This document shows positions 1-7,862 of a DNA stretch of 41,360 bases, piece after piece; the stretch's first letter is position 1, and each line of letters begins with the position of its first letter. The notes under the pieces are model-generated. The model saw nothing but the letters and a program-made list of their open reading frames with translations, was not told the DNA's origin and made no database searches. This stretch comes from Candidatus Thorarchaeota archaeon (GTDB lineage Archaea; Asgardarchaeota; Thorarchaeia; Thorarchaeales; Thorarchaeaceae), in contig JACAEL010000043.1 of NCBI GenBank assembly GCA_013388835.1, positions 1 to 41,360 of the forward strand. The letters are read 5' to 3'. Position numbers and translations under genes: made by a program.

Positions 1-386
1 AGGCCATCCAGGACGTCCTGTTCAAGTCCCCTGTTGAGATTCTCTGGAATACGCGTGTGCGCGAGTTTGTGGGTGGCGACCTGCTCGACTATGTTGTCCT
101 CGAGGACACTCGGACCGGAGCCACCAAGAGTCTGAAGGTGGATGGTGTGTTTGTAGCACTTGGATCCAACCCTGAGAGCAAGCTCGCCGTAGACATTGGT
201 GTCGCGACGAACGAGAGGGGAGAGATCATTGTCGATGCCAGGCAGAGGACCAGTGTGCCGGGCATCTTCGCTGCTGGTGATGTGATAGAGTCCATGAAAC
301 AGATTGTGGTGGCCACAGGTACAGGTGCAATTGCCGCGGACTCCGCATACGCATACATTCGTGGCGTCGAGCGAGGTCCGAGGTAG
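1..386 (+). CDS. Thioredoxin-reductase-like flavoprotein, 3' end only
   Basis: The reading frame is already open at base 3 and runs to a stop at 384-386, so only about the last 127 residues are present. They carry the C-terminal FAD-binding signature of the class II pyridine nucleotide-disulfide oxidoreductases: FVALGSNPES, then TSVPGIFAAGDVIES, then a final helix starting IVVATGTGAIAADSAY. In thioredoxin reductase (TrxB) and AhpF-like enzymes, the GIFAAGD motif binds the FAD pyrophosphate. The redox-active CxxC lies upstream of the window, so TrxB cannot be separated from other family members here. An apparent GTG start at 57 is internal. Family assignment is confident; exact function is not. 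Confidence 0.85.
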   Translation, partial: AIQDVLFKSPVEILWNTRVREFVGGDLLDYVVLEDTRTGATKSLKVDGVFVALGSNPESKLAVDIGVATNERGEIIVDARQRTSVPGIFAAGDVIESMKQIVVATGTGAIAADSAYAYIRGVERGPR

Positions 387-437
387 CGGTGCGCTTTTCA
401 TTCTTGGGAGTCTGTTGCAGAAGTCAGAACTTAATCC

Positions 438-659
438 CTATGTCGTCGGCTTCCTCCTCTGCATTCGGACCTTAAGGAGTAGCCCTCCCATCAGAACCGC
501 AAGAAGACTGAAGAGGTCATATGCCTGTGCATAGGCCGGGATTCTGGCATTCTGGACGGGAGGTGGAACAAGAGTCTGAGAGGTTTCGCAGGGCACTAGC
601 GCTGCAAGACCGAAGAGGAGCACATGCCACGCAGTCGACAATACTGCCAGTTGGAACAT
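438..659 (-). CDS. Possible small two-helix membrane protein
   Basis: This 73-residue reading frame lies in the 350-base gap between the reductase end and cobO. It has one hydrophobic segment near residues 7-24 and a second near 48-63, followed by a basic tail (KVRMQRRK) that would fit a cytoplasmic C-terminus. It points the same way as cobO and starts 79 bases beyond the cobO stop. No Shine-Dalgarno sequence is visible before its ATG. A sequence resembling the palindrome near the 3.1 kb promoter (TGTGTATCACA, 694-704) lies about 35 bases upstream. No family is recognised. Two hydrophobic stretches and a positive-inside tail are weak evidence for a real gene. The rest of 387-737 shows nothing. 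Confidence 0.35.
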   Translation of the reverse strand: MFQLAVLSTAWHVLLFGLAALVPCETSQTLVPPPVQNARIPAYAQAYDLFSLLAVLMGGLLLKVRMQRRKPTT

Positions 660-737
660 TGCGGCGAAGGCGGACTTTACACCTCTTTCTAGTTGTGTAT
701 CACATCAGTTGTGCAACAGACCCGATTACGTCCGCCA

Positions 738-1316
738 CTAGTACTCGAATCCTCTTCGGGCTTGGAGCGCCTTCTCCTTGTAGTAGTGCTTGACCTCTCT
801 CATCTCTGTGACAAGGTCTGCGGCCTCGATGACCTCAGGTCGAGCATAGCGACCCGTCATGATGATCTCAACGCCTGGTGGTCGGGATGCGATCAACTCG
901 AGCTGGTCTTCCAGAGAGATGAGTCCCCACTCGACTGCAACGTTGATCTCGTCCAGGATAAGTACATCGCATAGCCGCTCTCTCAGGGCTCTCTGAGCCA
1001 TTCTGAGCCCTTCCTGCGCCTTCTCAATGTCGATTGGGTCGGGGTTGTGCCTGTCGACGAAACACTCCCTGCCAACAGGGACGAGTTTGAAACCGGTCAC
1101 GCCTTCAAGGCTTCGAAACTCGCCATAATTGACCTCGACACCGTCGCCCCTGTGGGCAACCTTCGCTTTCATGAAGGCAATCATCAACACTTCAAGTCCG
1201 TGTCCTGCAGCCCTCAGACCGGCTCCCAGCGCGCATGTTGTCTTTCCCTTGCCGTTACCTGTATAGACTTGGACCAGACCCGAGAGTTCCGGCTTCTTCA
1301 AAGACTCGCACCTCAT
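738..1316 (-). CDS. cobO: Cob(I)yrinic acid a,c-diamide adenosyltransferase, BtuR/CobO/CobP type
   Basis: This 192-residue protein transfers the 5'-deoxyadenosyl group of ATP to the cobalt of a corrinoid, the step that makes adenosylcobalamin from salvaged or new precursors. The P-loop YTGNGKGKTT lies at residues 18-27, and the family's Walker-B-like ILDEINVAVEWGL segment is in the middle. The C-terminus ends in KHYYKEKALQARRGFEY, typical of the family. Length is normal. Its ATG overlaps the TGA of the upstream flavoprotein gene (ATGA, 1313-1316), so the two are likely translated together. The coupled flavoprotein could supply the cobalt reduction that this enzyme class needs; that link is inference from position. 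Confidence 0.93.
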   Translation of the reverse strand: MRCESLKKPELSGLVQVYTGNGKGKTTCALGAGLRAAGHGLEVLMIAFMKAKVAHRGDGVEVNYGEFRSLEGVTGFKLVPVGRECFVDRHNPDPIDIEKAQEGLRMAQRALRERLCDVLILDEINVAVEWGLISLEDQLELIASRPPGVEIIMTGRYARPEVIEAADLVTEMREVKHYYKEKALQARRGFEY

Positions 1317-1945
1317 GCCTTCAGGCGCCTTACAATCTCGGCCACACGTCTTCCCAGTTGCTGACTGCTCTCCACGGCCAGTGTGTCGGTCTCAGCGGTA
1401 CGCCACTTCCCCTCGTCTGTCTGCAGGCTGCCGGAACCAAACGGACCCTGCCTCACAGGACTTCCTACGCCACCCACGACAATCATGCCGTGAGCGAGAG
1501 CATAGCGATTAAGCAGATCAATCACAGCCTCCTGACCACCATAGCGTAGTCCCGCGAATGTGATGGCACCGAACACCTTGTCACGCAGCTGATGGTCTTG
1601 CATCTTCATGGACCGTGACCTGTCCATGAAGTCCTTCAGGACTCCCGGGACCGATGTGAAGTATGACGGTGCAGCGATGATGATTGCGTCGGCCATCCTG
1701 AGCTTCTCCTCCAGCTTCGGAAAGTCGTCCATCTCGCTCTCAGGACATGGCTTCTTCCTGACACACAGGTCGCAGCCTGTGCACCTGCGTATGGTGTACT
1801 CGCTCAGGTCCAGTATGAGTGTCGAAGACTCTCCACCAGGGCCCGTGTTCAACACTTCAGAAGCCGCTTCAAGTGCCTTCTGCAACAGAAACCTAGTACT
1901 CGACTTTGCCTTCTTCGGGGAGCCAGACACACCCACAATGAGCAA
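1313..1945 (-). CDS. Iron-sulfur flavoprotein of the NADPH-dependent FMN reductase family
   Basis: This is a flavodoxin-fold protein of about 210 residues. The N-terminal strand and phosphate loop (LIVGVSGSPKKAKSST) bind FMN. A compact cysteine cluster follows at residues 55-67 (CTGCDLCVRKKPC), matching the [4Fe-4S] motif of archaeal iron-sulfur flavoproteins. The segment APSYFTSVPGVLKDFMDR is the usual FMN-side loop. A start at 2062 is possible but would add about 40 residues with no protein-like character. TTG at 1945 is preferred because GAGGTG lies 9 bases upstream of it; GTG at 1957 is an alternative. The ATGA overlap with cobO suggests a role as electron donor in corrinoid reduction. 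Family is confident, partner is inferred. Confidence 0.88.
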   Translation of the reverse strand: MLIVGVSGSPKKAKSSTRFLLQKALEAASEVLNTGPGGESSTLILDLSEYTIRRCTGCDLCVRKKPCPESEMDDFPKLEEKLRMADAIIIAAPSYFTSVPGVLKDFMDRSRSMKMQDHQLRDKVFGAITFAGLRYGGQEAVIDLLNRYALAHGMIVVGGVGSPVRQGPFGSGSLQTDEGKWRTAETDTLAVESSQQLGRRVAEIVRRLKA

Positions 1946-2084
1946 TCCGGATGCCACCTCACAGGCACGTCCAAGTGGACGGATACTTCTACGTTTCGGA
2001 AGTTCCTGTCTTGCGCCTCCACTCTGGGGTCCGCCTAGTGGACAGGCTTCACGTCCTCCCATCGAGCGGATTCTCGGGCAGATG

Positions 2085-3038
2085 CTAGAGCGAGACCATG
2101 ATTGCCTGACCTAACTCACTGACTGCTCTCGTAGCGGCCATGCGGCTGCTGCCCCTATATGATGCAGCGACAGCAGTCAGTCCTCGTACGCGGAGTGTCT
2201 GCACGGAATACCCGCTGATCTCTAGTGCCGACGGTACCAGGTCCATTGAAGTCCTGAGTGTACCCGTGGTCAGCCACTCACGGATCATTCGGAGGTGCGC
2301 GTCAGGCACATTGCCGCCAATCATCTGACCCTGAGCATCTAGCACAGCGACATACGCGACATCGTGTTTCTGAAGTATCTCTGTTATGGCCTCTTCGATT
2401 GCAGGAACGGACTTGTCCAACGGTAACTGAAGGTCCATCTGAACGTAATCATCAACGAGCTCTTCAAGCCCTGTGACGTCCTGCAACTGGCCTGACCACG
2501 AAGCCACAATTGGTCCATATCCTCTAGCCATCGCCCTGCCCAAGGACATGGCCTTCTTCTTGAGTGCAGCAGGAGACTCGTCGGATGTGGCCTCGATGAC
2601 TAGCGAGAAGTTCTCCAGAAAGGAGTATACCCACATGTTGCCGCTATGCTCCATAATGTACGGCTGGTCCGGGTTGGTACTGCTTGAAGAACTATACAAC
2701 ATGACACAGGTGCGGACGTGATGGGGAATAGGTGAGTGTCCGGATGACTCATCAGTACCTGAGTGGTATCTTCGCACGTACAGTGGATCTCCGTTGTTCT
2801 TGACGACGTACGCAGCCCGTATCACGCGAGTGGTCTCCTCGGCCTGAAGGACTCGCTTCAGAGATAAGTCTTCTCCGTTCGCATTGCCAGTCTTCAGCCT
2901 GTTTAGAGTATGGAGCGGTGTCGAAAGAGGGGACAATGCCCCCGCTGGCGGCGCTTGTACCAATACAGAGGCATGGTCTTCAGGTGAAGGAGGGACTGAT
3001 TCGGACAGCCCGCTCAGTAGTTCGTCTCCTGTGACCAT
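2085..3038 (-). CDS. Two-domain longin-like/roadblock-like protein
   Basis: The first 60 or so residues are Ser/Pro-rich and probably disordered. Residues about 70-190 alternate strands and helices as in longin domains: RAAYVVKNNGDPLYVRRY, then MWVYSFLENFSLVIEA, then a helix around KKKAMSLGRAMARGYGPIV. Residues about 210-317 resemble a roadblock/LC7 domain: a helix, then VAYVAVLDAQGQMIGG, then ALEISGYSVQTLRV and a final helix. Longin and roadblock domains regulate small GTPases and are expanded in Asgard archaea, so a GTPase-related scaffold or regulator role is plausible. No GTPase is encoded nearby. Domain calls rest on pattern recognition of weakly conserved folds. Confidence 0.6.
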   Translation of the reverse strand: MVTGDELLSGLSESVPPSPEDHASVLVQAPPAGALSPLSTPLHTLNRLKTGNANGEDLSLKRVLQAEETTRVIRAAYVVKNNGDPLYVRRYHSGTDESSGHSPIPHHVRTCVMLYSSSSSTNPDQPYIMEHSGNMWVYSFLENFSLVIEATSDESPAALKKKAMSLGRAMARGYGPIVASWSGQLQDVTGLEELVDDYVQMDLQLPLDKSVPAIEEAITEILQKHDVAYVAVLDAQGQMIGGNVPDAHLRMIREWLTTGTLRTSMDLVPSALEISGYSVQTLRVRGLTAVAASYRGSSRMAATRAVSELGQAIMVSL

Positions 3039-3130
3039 ATGTGCTCAGAAGCCATGAATGCCAAGCGAGTCCGCATTCATTGGGATAACGTGGCGAATCA
3101 TCGTGCCATGATACAGTGACTTCGGAGGCC

Positions 3131-3149
3131 TTTTAATGTGTGAATCACA
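3131..3149 (+). promoter_or_regulatory. TATA element and palindromic operator candidate for the winged-helix gene
   Basis: A TATA-like TTTTAATG (3131-3138) lies 40 bases before the ATG at 3171, placing transcription initiation near 3160. It is followed at once by a perfect inverted repeat, TGTGA-A-TCACA (3139-3149). A palindrome between TATA box and start site is a classic position for an archaeal repressor site, and the gene it precedes encodes a winged-helix protein, so autoregulation is a reasonable inference. Confidence 0.55.
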
Positions 3150-3170
3150 TCACCAGTCAGGTCAAGTGTC

Positions 3171-3476
3171 ATGCCAAAGGAAAAGGGTGAGCCACTGAAA
3201 CGGAGCCGCTACGACATTTACGCGGAGATAGTCCGGATAGTCCACATCTACGGGTACTGCCCACTTACCAAGGCCGCCCGTTCCACTAACTTGCCCGTGG
3301 ACAGGGCAAAGGAGACCATAGAGTACATGGTCGAGAGAGGTCTGTTGGAGGAGGACGAGGAGGACGGTCATCGCGTCTATAAGGTCACTGTGAGAGGACA
3401 TCAATATCTTGAGCTCTACAAGAGACTGGCGGGGCTGGTCGGCATACCCATGCCGGAGCCCATAATCGGGATGTAG
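3171..3476 (+). CDS. Small winged-helix transcription regulator
   Basis: This 101-residue protein has the archaeal winged-helix pattern. A basic N-terminus precedes helix 1 (YDIYAEIVRIVHIYG). A turn (CPLTKAARSTNLP) leads to recognition helix VDRAKETIEYMVERGLL. The wing is EEDEEDGHRVYKVTVRG, with a C-terminal helix YLELYKRLAGLVG. It resembles the PF14947-type proteins, which act as single-domain regulators. The start is fixed by the promoter and the absence of upstream in-frame coding. It is monocistronic and divergent from the longin/roadblock gene. Its target is unknown; the palindrome in its own promoter is the obvious first candidate. Confidence 0.85.
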   Translation: MPKEKGEPLKRSRYDIYAEIVRIVHIYGYCPLTKAARSTNLPVDRAKETIEYMVERGLLEEDEEDGHRVYKVTVRGHQYLELYKRLAGLVGIPMPEPIIGM

Positions 3477-3536
3477 TGTGTGCATATCCACACCATCTTG
3501 TGTAGTAACATATTGTGACCCTTTCTTGTGGTTTCG

Positions 3537-3545
3537 CTTTATATT
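3537..3545 (+). promoter_or_regulatory. TATA box for the bactofilin-like gene
   Basis: CTTTATATT (3537-3545) is a strong archaeal TATA match. It predicts transcription start near 3569, just upstream of AAGGAG (3582-3587) and the ATG at 3596. This placement argues against the earlier in-frame start at 3566. Confidence 0.6.
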
Positions 3546-3595
3546 CGGGGCATGACTCGTTATGATTGGATGAATGTCATCAAGGAGACCAACGC

Positions 3596-4894
3596 ATGAC
3601 CGAGAGAGTCAAGTTCAAAGGACAACCCAGACTAGAACTGGGCGCAATCGAAGGAGACATCGAGATCTCCGACTGTGACTTTGTGGTTCCAAGAGAGGGA
3701 ACGCAGATACTGATCAATGGAAATGTCAGAGTGGAGGGTGATGTCATCTTCGGTGGCGCTCTCAAGGCCAAGGCACTACACGCAAAGGCAAAGTCGATTG
3801 TGACCGTTGAGGGAGACCTTGACATTGAGACCACAGCCTTTGTTGACAGAGGTGACCTTGAGGTCCACGGCTCGGCATCCGCGAAGGAGATTGGAGCCGC
3901 TTCAGCACTGCGAGTAGAGGGCAACCTCACCTGTTCCGGTGCCAAGGCCGGAGGCTCGATCAAGGTGAGGCGAAACGCCAAGGCGCACCGCATGAGTGCA
4001 GGCGGGAGTGTTCACATAGAAGGCGATGCAGAGGCGGACAGGGTCAGTGCGGGAGGTTCTGTGGCAATCGACGGTCGTGCCACTGTATCGGAGGTCTCTG
4101 CGGGTGGTTCAGTGAAGTGCAACACCGGCAGGATTGGAAAGGTCGATGTCGGAGGCAGCTTCAAGGCCCTGGGAGCCGTTGAAGTGGATGAGATTGACGT
4201 CGGAGGCTCAGGTGTAGTAGGACCGGGCTCCACTGTCCATTCGGTGGACATAGGGGGCTCGTTCAAGTCTGATGGGAATCTCAGTTTTGGAGTCATTGAT
4301 GTTGGCGGGTCGGTCAGGCTGGGAGGAGACTCGGAAGGAAGCACCATAGACGTCGGAGGCGCGCTCTCCGTTGATGGCAGTCTGCATATCAAGGAGGACC
4401 TTGATGTTGGCGGCAAGATTGAGATAGAGAAAGACCTCCGATGCAATGGCACTATCAAGATTGGCGGCACCATTTTCGTTGGCGGAAGAATCGACACTTA
4501 CCGTCTGGCGGTTGGCGGGCGAGCAGAGGCAAAGTACATTCGTGCGACTGATGGGTTCAGGATTGGACGCAGGGGCGAGGTGCGTGGCTTTGTTGAGTCA
4601 AGAGACATAGTGGTGCGAGAGCGGGCTCGCACAGAGGCGCTCTATGGAGAGCAGATACGCGTTGAGGAGCGAGCCAGAGTCAGGCATCTCTATGCCCGAG
4701 ACATATACCTGGAGCGAGAGGTCGTAATTGAAGGCACTGTCATGTACACTGACGATCTTGAGACCGAAGATGGAGTGAGGTTCAAGGAAGAACCCCGCAA
4801 AGTCGACCAGCTACCACCGCCTGAAGAGGTAGCGGGCCAGTCCTCGGAGCTGCGAAGGAGGTCAGATGACGGCCCTTGCACACAGTGCTCGTAG
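3596..4894 (+). CDS. Bactofilin-like polymer-forming beta-helix protein
   Basis: This is a 432-residue protein built almost entirely of short beta-helical repeats. At least eight rungs carry a VGGS or AGGS turn (for example SAGGSVHIEGDAEADRV and DVGGSFKALGAVEVDEI), between a less regular N-terminal coil and a charged C-terminal coil (about residues 320-400). This is the architecture of bactofilin/polymer-forming cytoskeletal proteins and DUF342-like beta solenoids, which self-assemble into filaments or membrane scaffolds. It has no signal peptide or membrane segment, so it is probably cytoplasmic. The start at 3596 has AAGGAG 8 bases upstream. The C-terminus ends in PCTQCS and overlaps a short direct repeat. 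Two stop codons follow in tandem. Fold is confident; cellular role is inferred. Confidence 0.82.
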   Translation: MTERVKFKGQPRLELGAIEGDIEISDCDFVVPREGTQILINGNVRVEGDVIFGGALKAKALHAKAKSIVTVEGDLDIETTAFVDRGDLEVHGSASAKEIGAASALRVEGNLTCSGAKAGGSIKVRRNAKAHRMSAGGSVHIEGDAEADRVSAGGSVAIDGRATVSEVSAGGSVKCNTGRIGKVDVGGSFKALGAVEVDEIDVGGSGVVGPGSTVHSVDIGGSFKSDGNLSFGVIDVGGSVRLGGDSEGSTIDVGGALSVDGSLHIKEDLDVGGKIEIEKDLRCNGTIKIGGTIFVGGRIDTYRLAVGGRAEAKYIRATDGFRIGRRGEVRGFVESRDIVVRERARTEALYGEQIRVEERARVRHLYARDIYLEREVVIEGTVMYTDDLETEDGVRFKEEPRKVDQLPPPEEVAGQSSELRRRSDDGPCTQCS

Positions 4895-4924
4895 TAGCGG
4901 GGCAGTCCTCGGAACCGCAAGGAC
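4830..4924. repeat. Imperfect 30-bp direct repeat across a gene end
   Basis: The stretch beginning TAGCGGGCCAGTCCTCGGAG (4830-4859) recurs as TAGCGGGGCAGTCCTCGGAA (4895-4924), offset by 65 bases. The first copy encodes part of the tail of the beta-helix protein and the second lies just after its stop codons. This suggests a tandem duplication that altered the C-terminus. Confidence 0.7.
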
Positions 4925-4965
4925 GGCCAAGTCAAGAATGGTAGTCATGCGCGCATCTCACGGGT

Positions 4966-7821
4966 TCACTGTCTGAGAGCCAGCATTCGAATCTCGCGGG
5001 GTGCAAAGGTGACTGGTATGCGACCTCGCTCCGTATGGCTTCTGATGACAGTCCCGTCCATCTTGACCTCGTCCGCCATCTTTTGCAGACCCGCAAGAGT
5101 CAGAGTCACCGTCTCCTGCACATCCGACATGTTGTACAGAGTGACGAGAAGGGAATTGCCACGAATCCTAAGCGACGACACTCTGATCGACGGATTGTCA
5201 AGCTCTAGCAGAGGGCTGGAGAGCTTCTCTGGGAACACAGCCTTGTACGCCGTGAAGGCCAAGGGGGTCGCACCTGCCGCTTCAGACTCCTCAGCACTGA
5301 TATGCAGCGGGTCTGATGACGAATGGACCATGAAACCATAGAAGAACTCGTACTCCGTACCCATCTCCTGAGCCCCGGGAGTGGGCTCCGCGGGACCTGC
5401 ATGCATGGGTCGCTCTGGAAAGTCCGACCGTGACAACCAACCAACGCTTCTCACAAGTGTAAGCGCAATACGATAACCGTTGGCAAGTTCAACTTCTGGA
5501 AGACCCCTGTTGAAGACTGTGATTGCATCTGGGCCGTTTGCGTCATCGACTCGGATGAAGCGTTTCTGTGCCTGAATCCCAGATGGCATCTCGGGATATG
5601 TTGAGACCGACTCCCGCAGCTGGTCGGGTGTTGGCATTGGCTCCGGTGCGGCCAGACGTCTGATACAGCCGAAGTGCGTGGACGTTGTCGTGTGTTCGGA
5701 CTTGAACGGGAGGTCAAAGCATATGCGCAGACGATGGTCGCGCGTCCGATTGACAATACGTGTGACAATCTCAACTCGGGGCGTGTCGCGGTAGAAGCGG
5801 AATACCGACTCAACTGGGACCTCGGTCTTTCCAACTCTCGCAGTCCTTGTGTCATCAAGCCGGTCGCGCAGGGTCAGCACCATGCTCTGCTCCACCTCAG
5901 CAAACAGGGGACCACTTGTCCGCAATGATCGCTTCACGTCTGTGACAGACACATAGTCCGGTGGCACCATGCCAAAAGTGTACTCGTCGCCGCGGTCGCC
6001 AAAGTCTTCGAAGACGTGCAACCGACGATAGACGCAACCTGTGACCTTGTTTGTCAGGCTCAATGTGCCATCCTTGCTGAAGACGACTTGGTAGAAGCGA
6101 TTGGCCACCCTCTCAGTGGTAGCAGTCAGAGGCACCACCTCCGGCTTCGGCTCCGGCTCCGGTTGATCGGGACTCGCACTCAGACATGCAAATGACCATG
6201 AGTTGAGTGGCACCACAGATGCGTAGACTGTCTGTGTCGGACGAGCAGCGACAATGTGTATCTTCTTGTAGGCCTTGCTGGCCAGAATCTCGCGAGCCTC
6301 TCTCTTGAAGGCCTCCATGTCAAAGTCACCGAGCGGCTGGTAGTCTGCGTCGAATCTCAGTTCCAGCAGACCGGGCTCCGCACCTTCGTGGTACTCCACT
6401 CCATTGATATAGAAGTCCATCAGCTTTCTCCCGGGGAGCAGCTTCATGCCCATCTTGGCAGCTGTGATGCCGAGCGTCATGTCGAGAAAGATGTCATCAT
6501 GTGCCCGGACCCGCTGCACGGCATACGCCTTTCCGTCAGGAGACCTCAGGCTGCGGATGTCAGCCCCTCTCGGAAATGAGAACTCAAAGTACGTGGGTGT
6601 CCTCGATGTGGGTCCGGAATGGAATACCAGGACCTGTGACTCATCGCTGGGGACAATAGACTTCTGGATGGACTCTGAATAGCCCTCGATGACGGCTTCT
6701 GCGATGCTCTGAGCCCACGAGAACCGAGCCTTCATCTCCTCGTGAGTCTGGTCCACAGAACATCCGCAGATTGAGTCGTGAGGTTGATTCTGCAGGAACC
6801 ATTTCCATGCGGTCGTCAGAAACCCGGAGGGGTACTCCAAGTTCAGCAGCTCATGCAAGTGAGCTCCGATTGGCTCGGCCTTGAGGACCAGAAGGTCCTC
6901 GACCCTCTGACTCCAGACCTTAATCCACATCCTCGCGGAATATGTGTCTTGGAGCATCGGGGCCCTTGCCGGAGACCTCAGCTCCCCAACGTAGACGGGC
7001 AGTTCCACACCCTGGCTTTGCACTGCGTTCTCGGCGAGGTCCAAGTAGCGTTCCAGACCATCCACGCTCACGTCAAGCTCTGGGCTTGACAGACGCTTGG
7101 CATACGCCGTCACAAAGGGCTGAGGAAAGAGATGGTCAGACCCGTTCATCAGCAGGTAGACAGGGACTGCCGAGAACGGTCTCAAGTCCTGTATGAGACC
7201 CCGAGCGAGGTCCACGAAACCGTCATAGTCCTCGGGAAACCTCGACGCATTGCCGTACCCGCCAGGCATATAGACAGTCAGGAGCGAGTCGGGCGAGTTG
7301 GCATGAGACCTCCATTGGAACAGGGTTGTCTTCAGACTCCACGGCACGCCTCGCCATAGGACTGCTGCACGAAGACCAGTGAGATTGCGAACCAGCTGCG
7401 GTATTGCACTGGTGTGACCGAACTGGTCAGGGAGGTATGCAATCTGCATGAGCGGAATGCCGAGCCGCGCGGCGAGGTCGTGGCTGTACTCAAGATTCCG
7501 AATGAGGCTCTCTCCACCCACTAGCCACTCGTCAGGCAGGAGATACCACGGTCCGACAGACACTCGACCAGCCCTTATGTGCGTGAGTAACTCCTCCTGA
7601 CGCTCAGGTCGTATCTCGAAGTAGTCCTCAAGCACGACTGTCTGGCCGTCGAGCATGAACCTGTAGTCCTTGTCCTTCAGGCAGTCGAGCAGCTCGTCGA
7701 TCAACCTGACGAGGTTGTATCTGAACCTCTGGAAGGGACGATACCACTCGCGGTCCCAATGTGTATGTGGGACGATGATTGCAATGTCCGTCACTGATGC
7801 TGCAACCTCATTCTGGGTCAT
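4966..7821 (-). CDS. Glycoside hydrolase family 38 alpha-mannosidase
   Basis: This 951-residue enzyme hydrolyses alpha-linked mannose. The zinc-binding motif HTHWDREW lies at residues 19-26. The nucleophile region is AYLPDQFGHTSAIPQL near residue 130, and the last metal-ligand histidine is in NQPHDSICGCSVDQT near residue 350. The remaining 550 residues are the beta-rich domains usual in the family. Length and order resemble MngB-type enzymes more than lysosomal ones. There is no signal peptide, so it is probably intracellular. The ATG at 7821 is preferred over 7866 because the extra 15 residues look non-coding and GAGG precedes 7821. It lies 41 bases after fwdA and may be cotranscribed, although no functional link to the Fwd complex is evident. 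The natural substrate is unknown. Confidence 0.9.
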   Translation of the reverse strand: MTQNEVAASVTDIAIIVPHTHWDREWYRPFQRFRYNLVRLIDELLDCLKDKDYRFMLDGQTVVLEDYFEIRPERQEELLTHIRAGRVSVGPWYLLPDEWLVGGESLIRNLEYSHDLAARLGIPLMQIAYLPDQFGHTSAIPQLVRNLTGLRAAVLWRGVPWSLKTTLFQWRSHANSPDSLLTVYMPGGYGNASRFPEDYDGFVDLARGLIQDLRPFSAVPVYLLMNGSDHLFPQPFVTAYAKRLSSPELDVSVDGLERYLDLAENAVQSQGVELPVYVGELRSPARAPMLQDTYSARMWIKVWSQRVEDLLVLKAEPIGAHLHELLNLEYPSGFLTTAWKWFLQNQPHDSICGCSVDQTHEEMKARFSWAQSIAEAVIEGYSESIQKSIVPSDESQVLVFHSGPTSRTPTYFEFSFPRGADIRSLRSPDGKAYAVQRVRAHDDIFLDMTLGITAAKMGMKLLPGRKLMDFYINGVEYHEGAEPGLLELRFDADYQPLGDFDMEAFKREAREILASKAYKKIHIVAARPTQTVYASVVPLNSWSFACLSASPDQPEPEPKPEVVPLTATTERVANRFYQVVFSKDGTLSLTNKVTGCVYRRLHVFEDFGDRGDEYTFGMVPPDYVSVTDVKRSLRTSGPLFAEVEQSMVLTLRDRLDDTRTARVGKTEVPVESVFRFYRDTPRVEIVTRIVNRTRDHRLRICFDLPFKSEHTTTSTHFGCIRRLAAPEPMPTPDQLRESVSTYPEMPSGIQAQKRFIRVDDANGPDAITVFNRGLPEVELANGYRIALTLVRSVGWLSRSDFPERPMHAGPAEPTPGAQEMGTEYEFFYGFMVHSSSDPLHISAEESEAAGATPLAFTAYKAVFPEKLSSPLLELDNPSIRVSSLRIRGNSLLVTLYNMSDVQETVTLTLAGLQKMADEVKMDGTVIRSHTERGRIPVTFAPREIRMLALRQ

Positions 7822-7862
7822 GGTCCTCGGAATACTACTCCTGCTGGTGCAAAGCCGCCATA

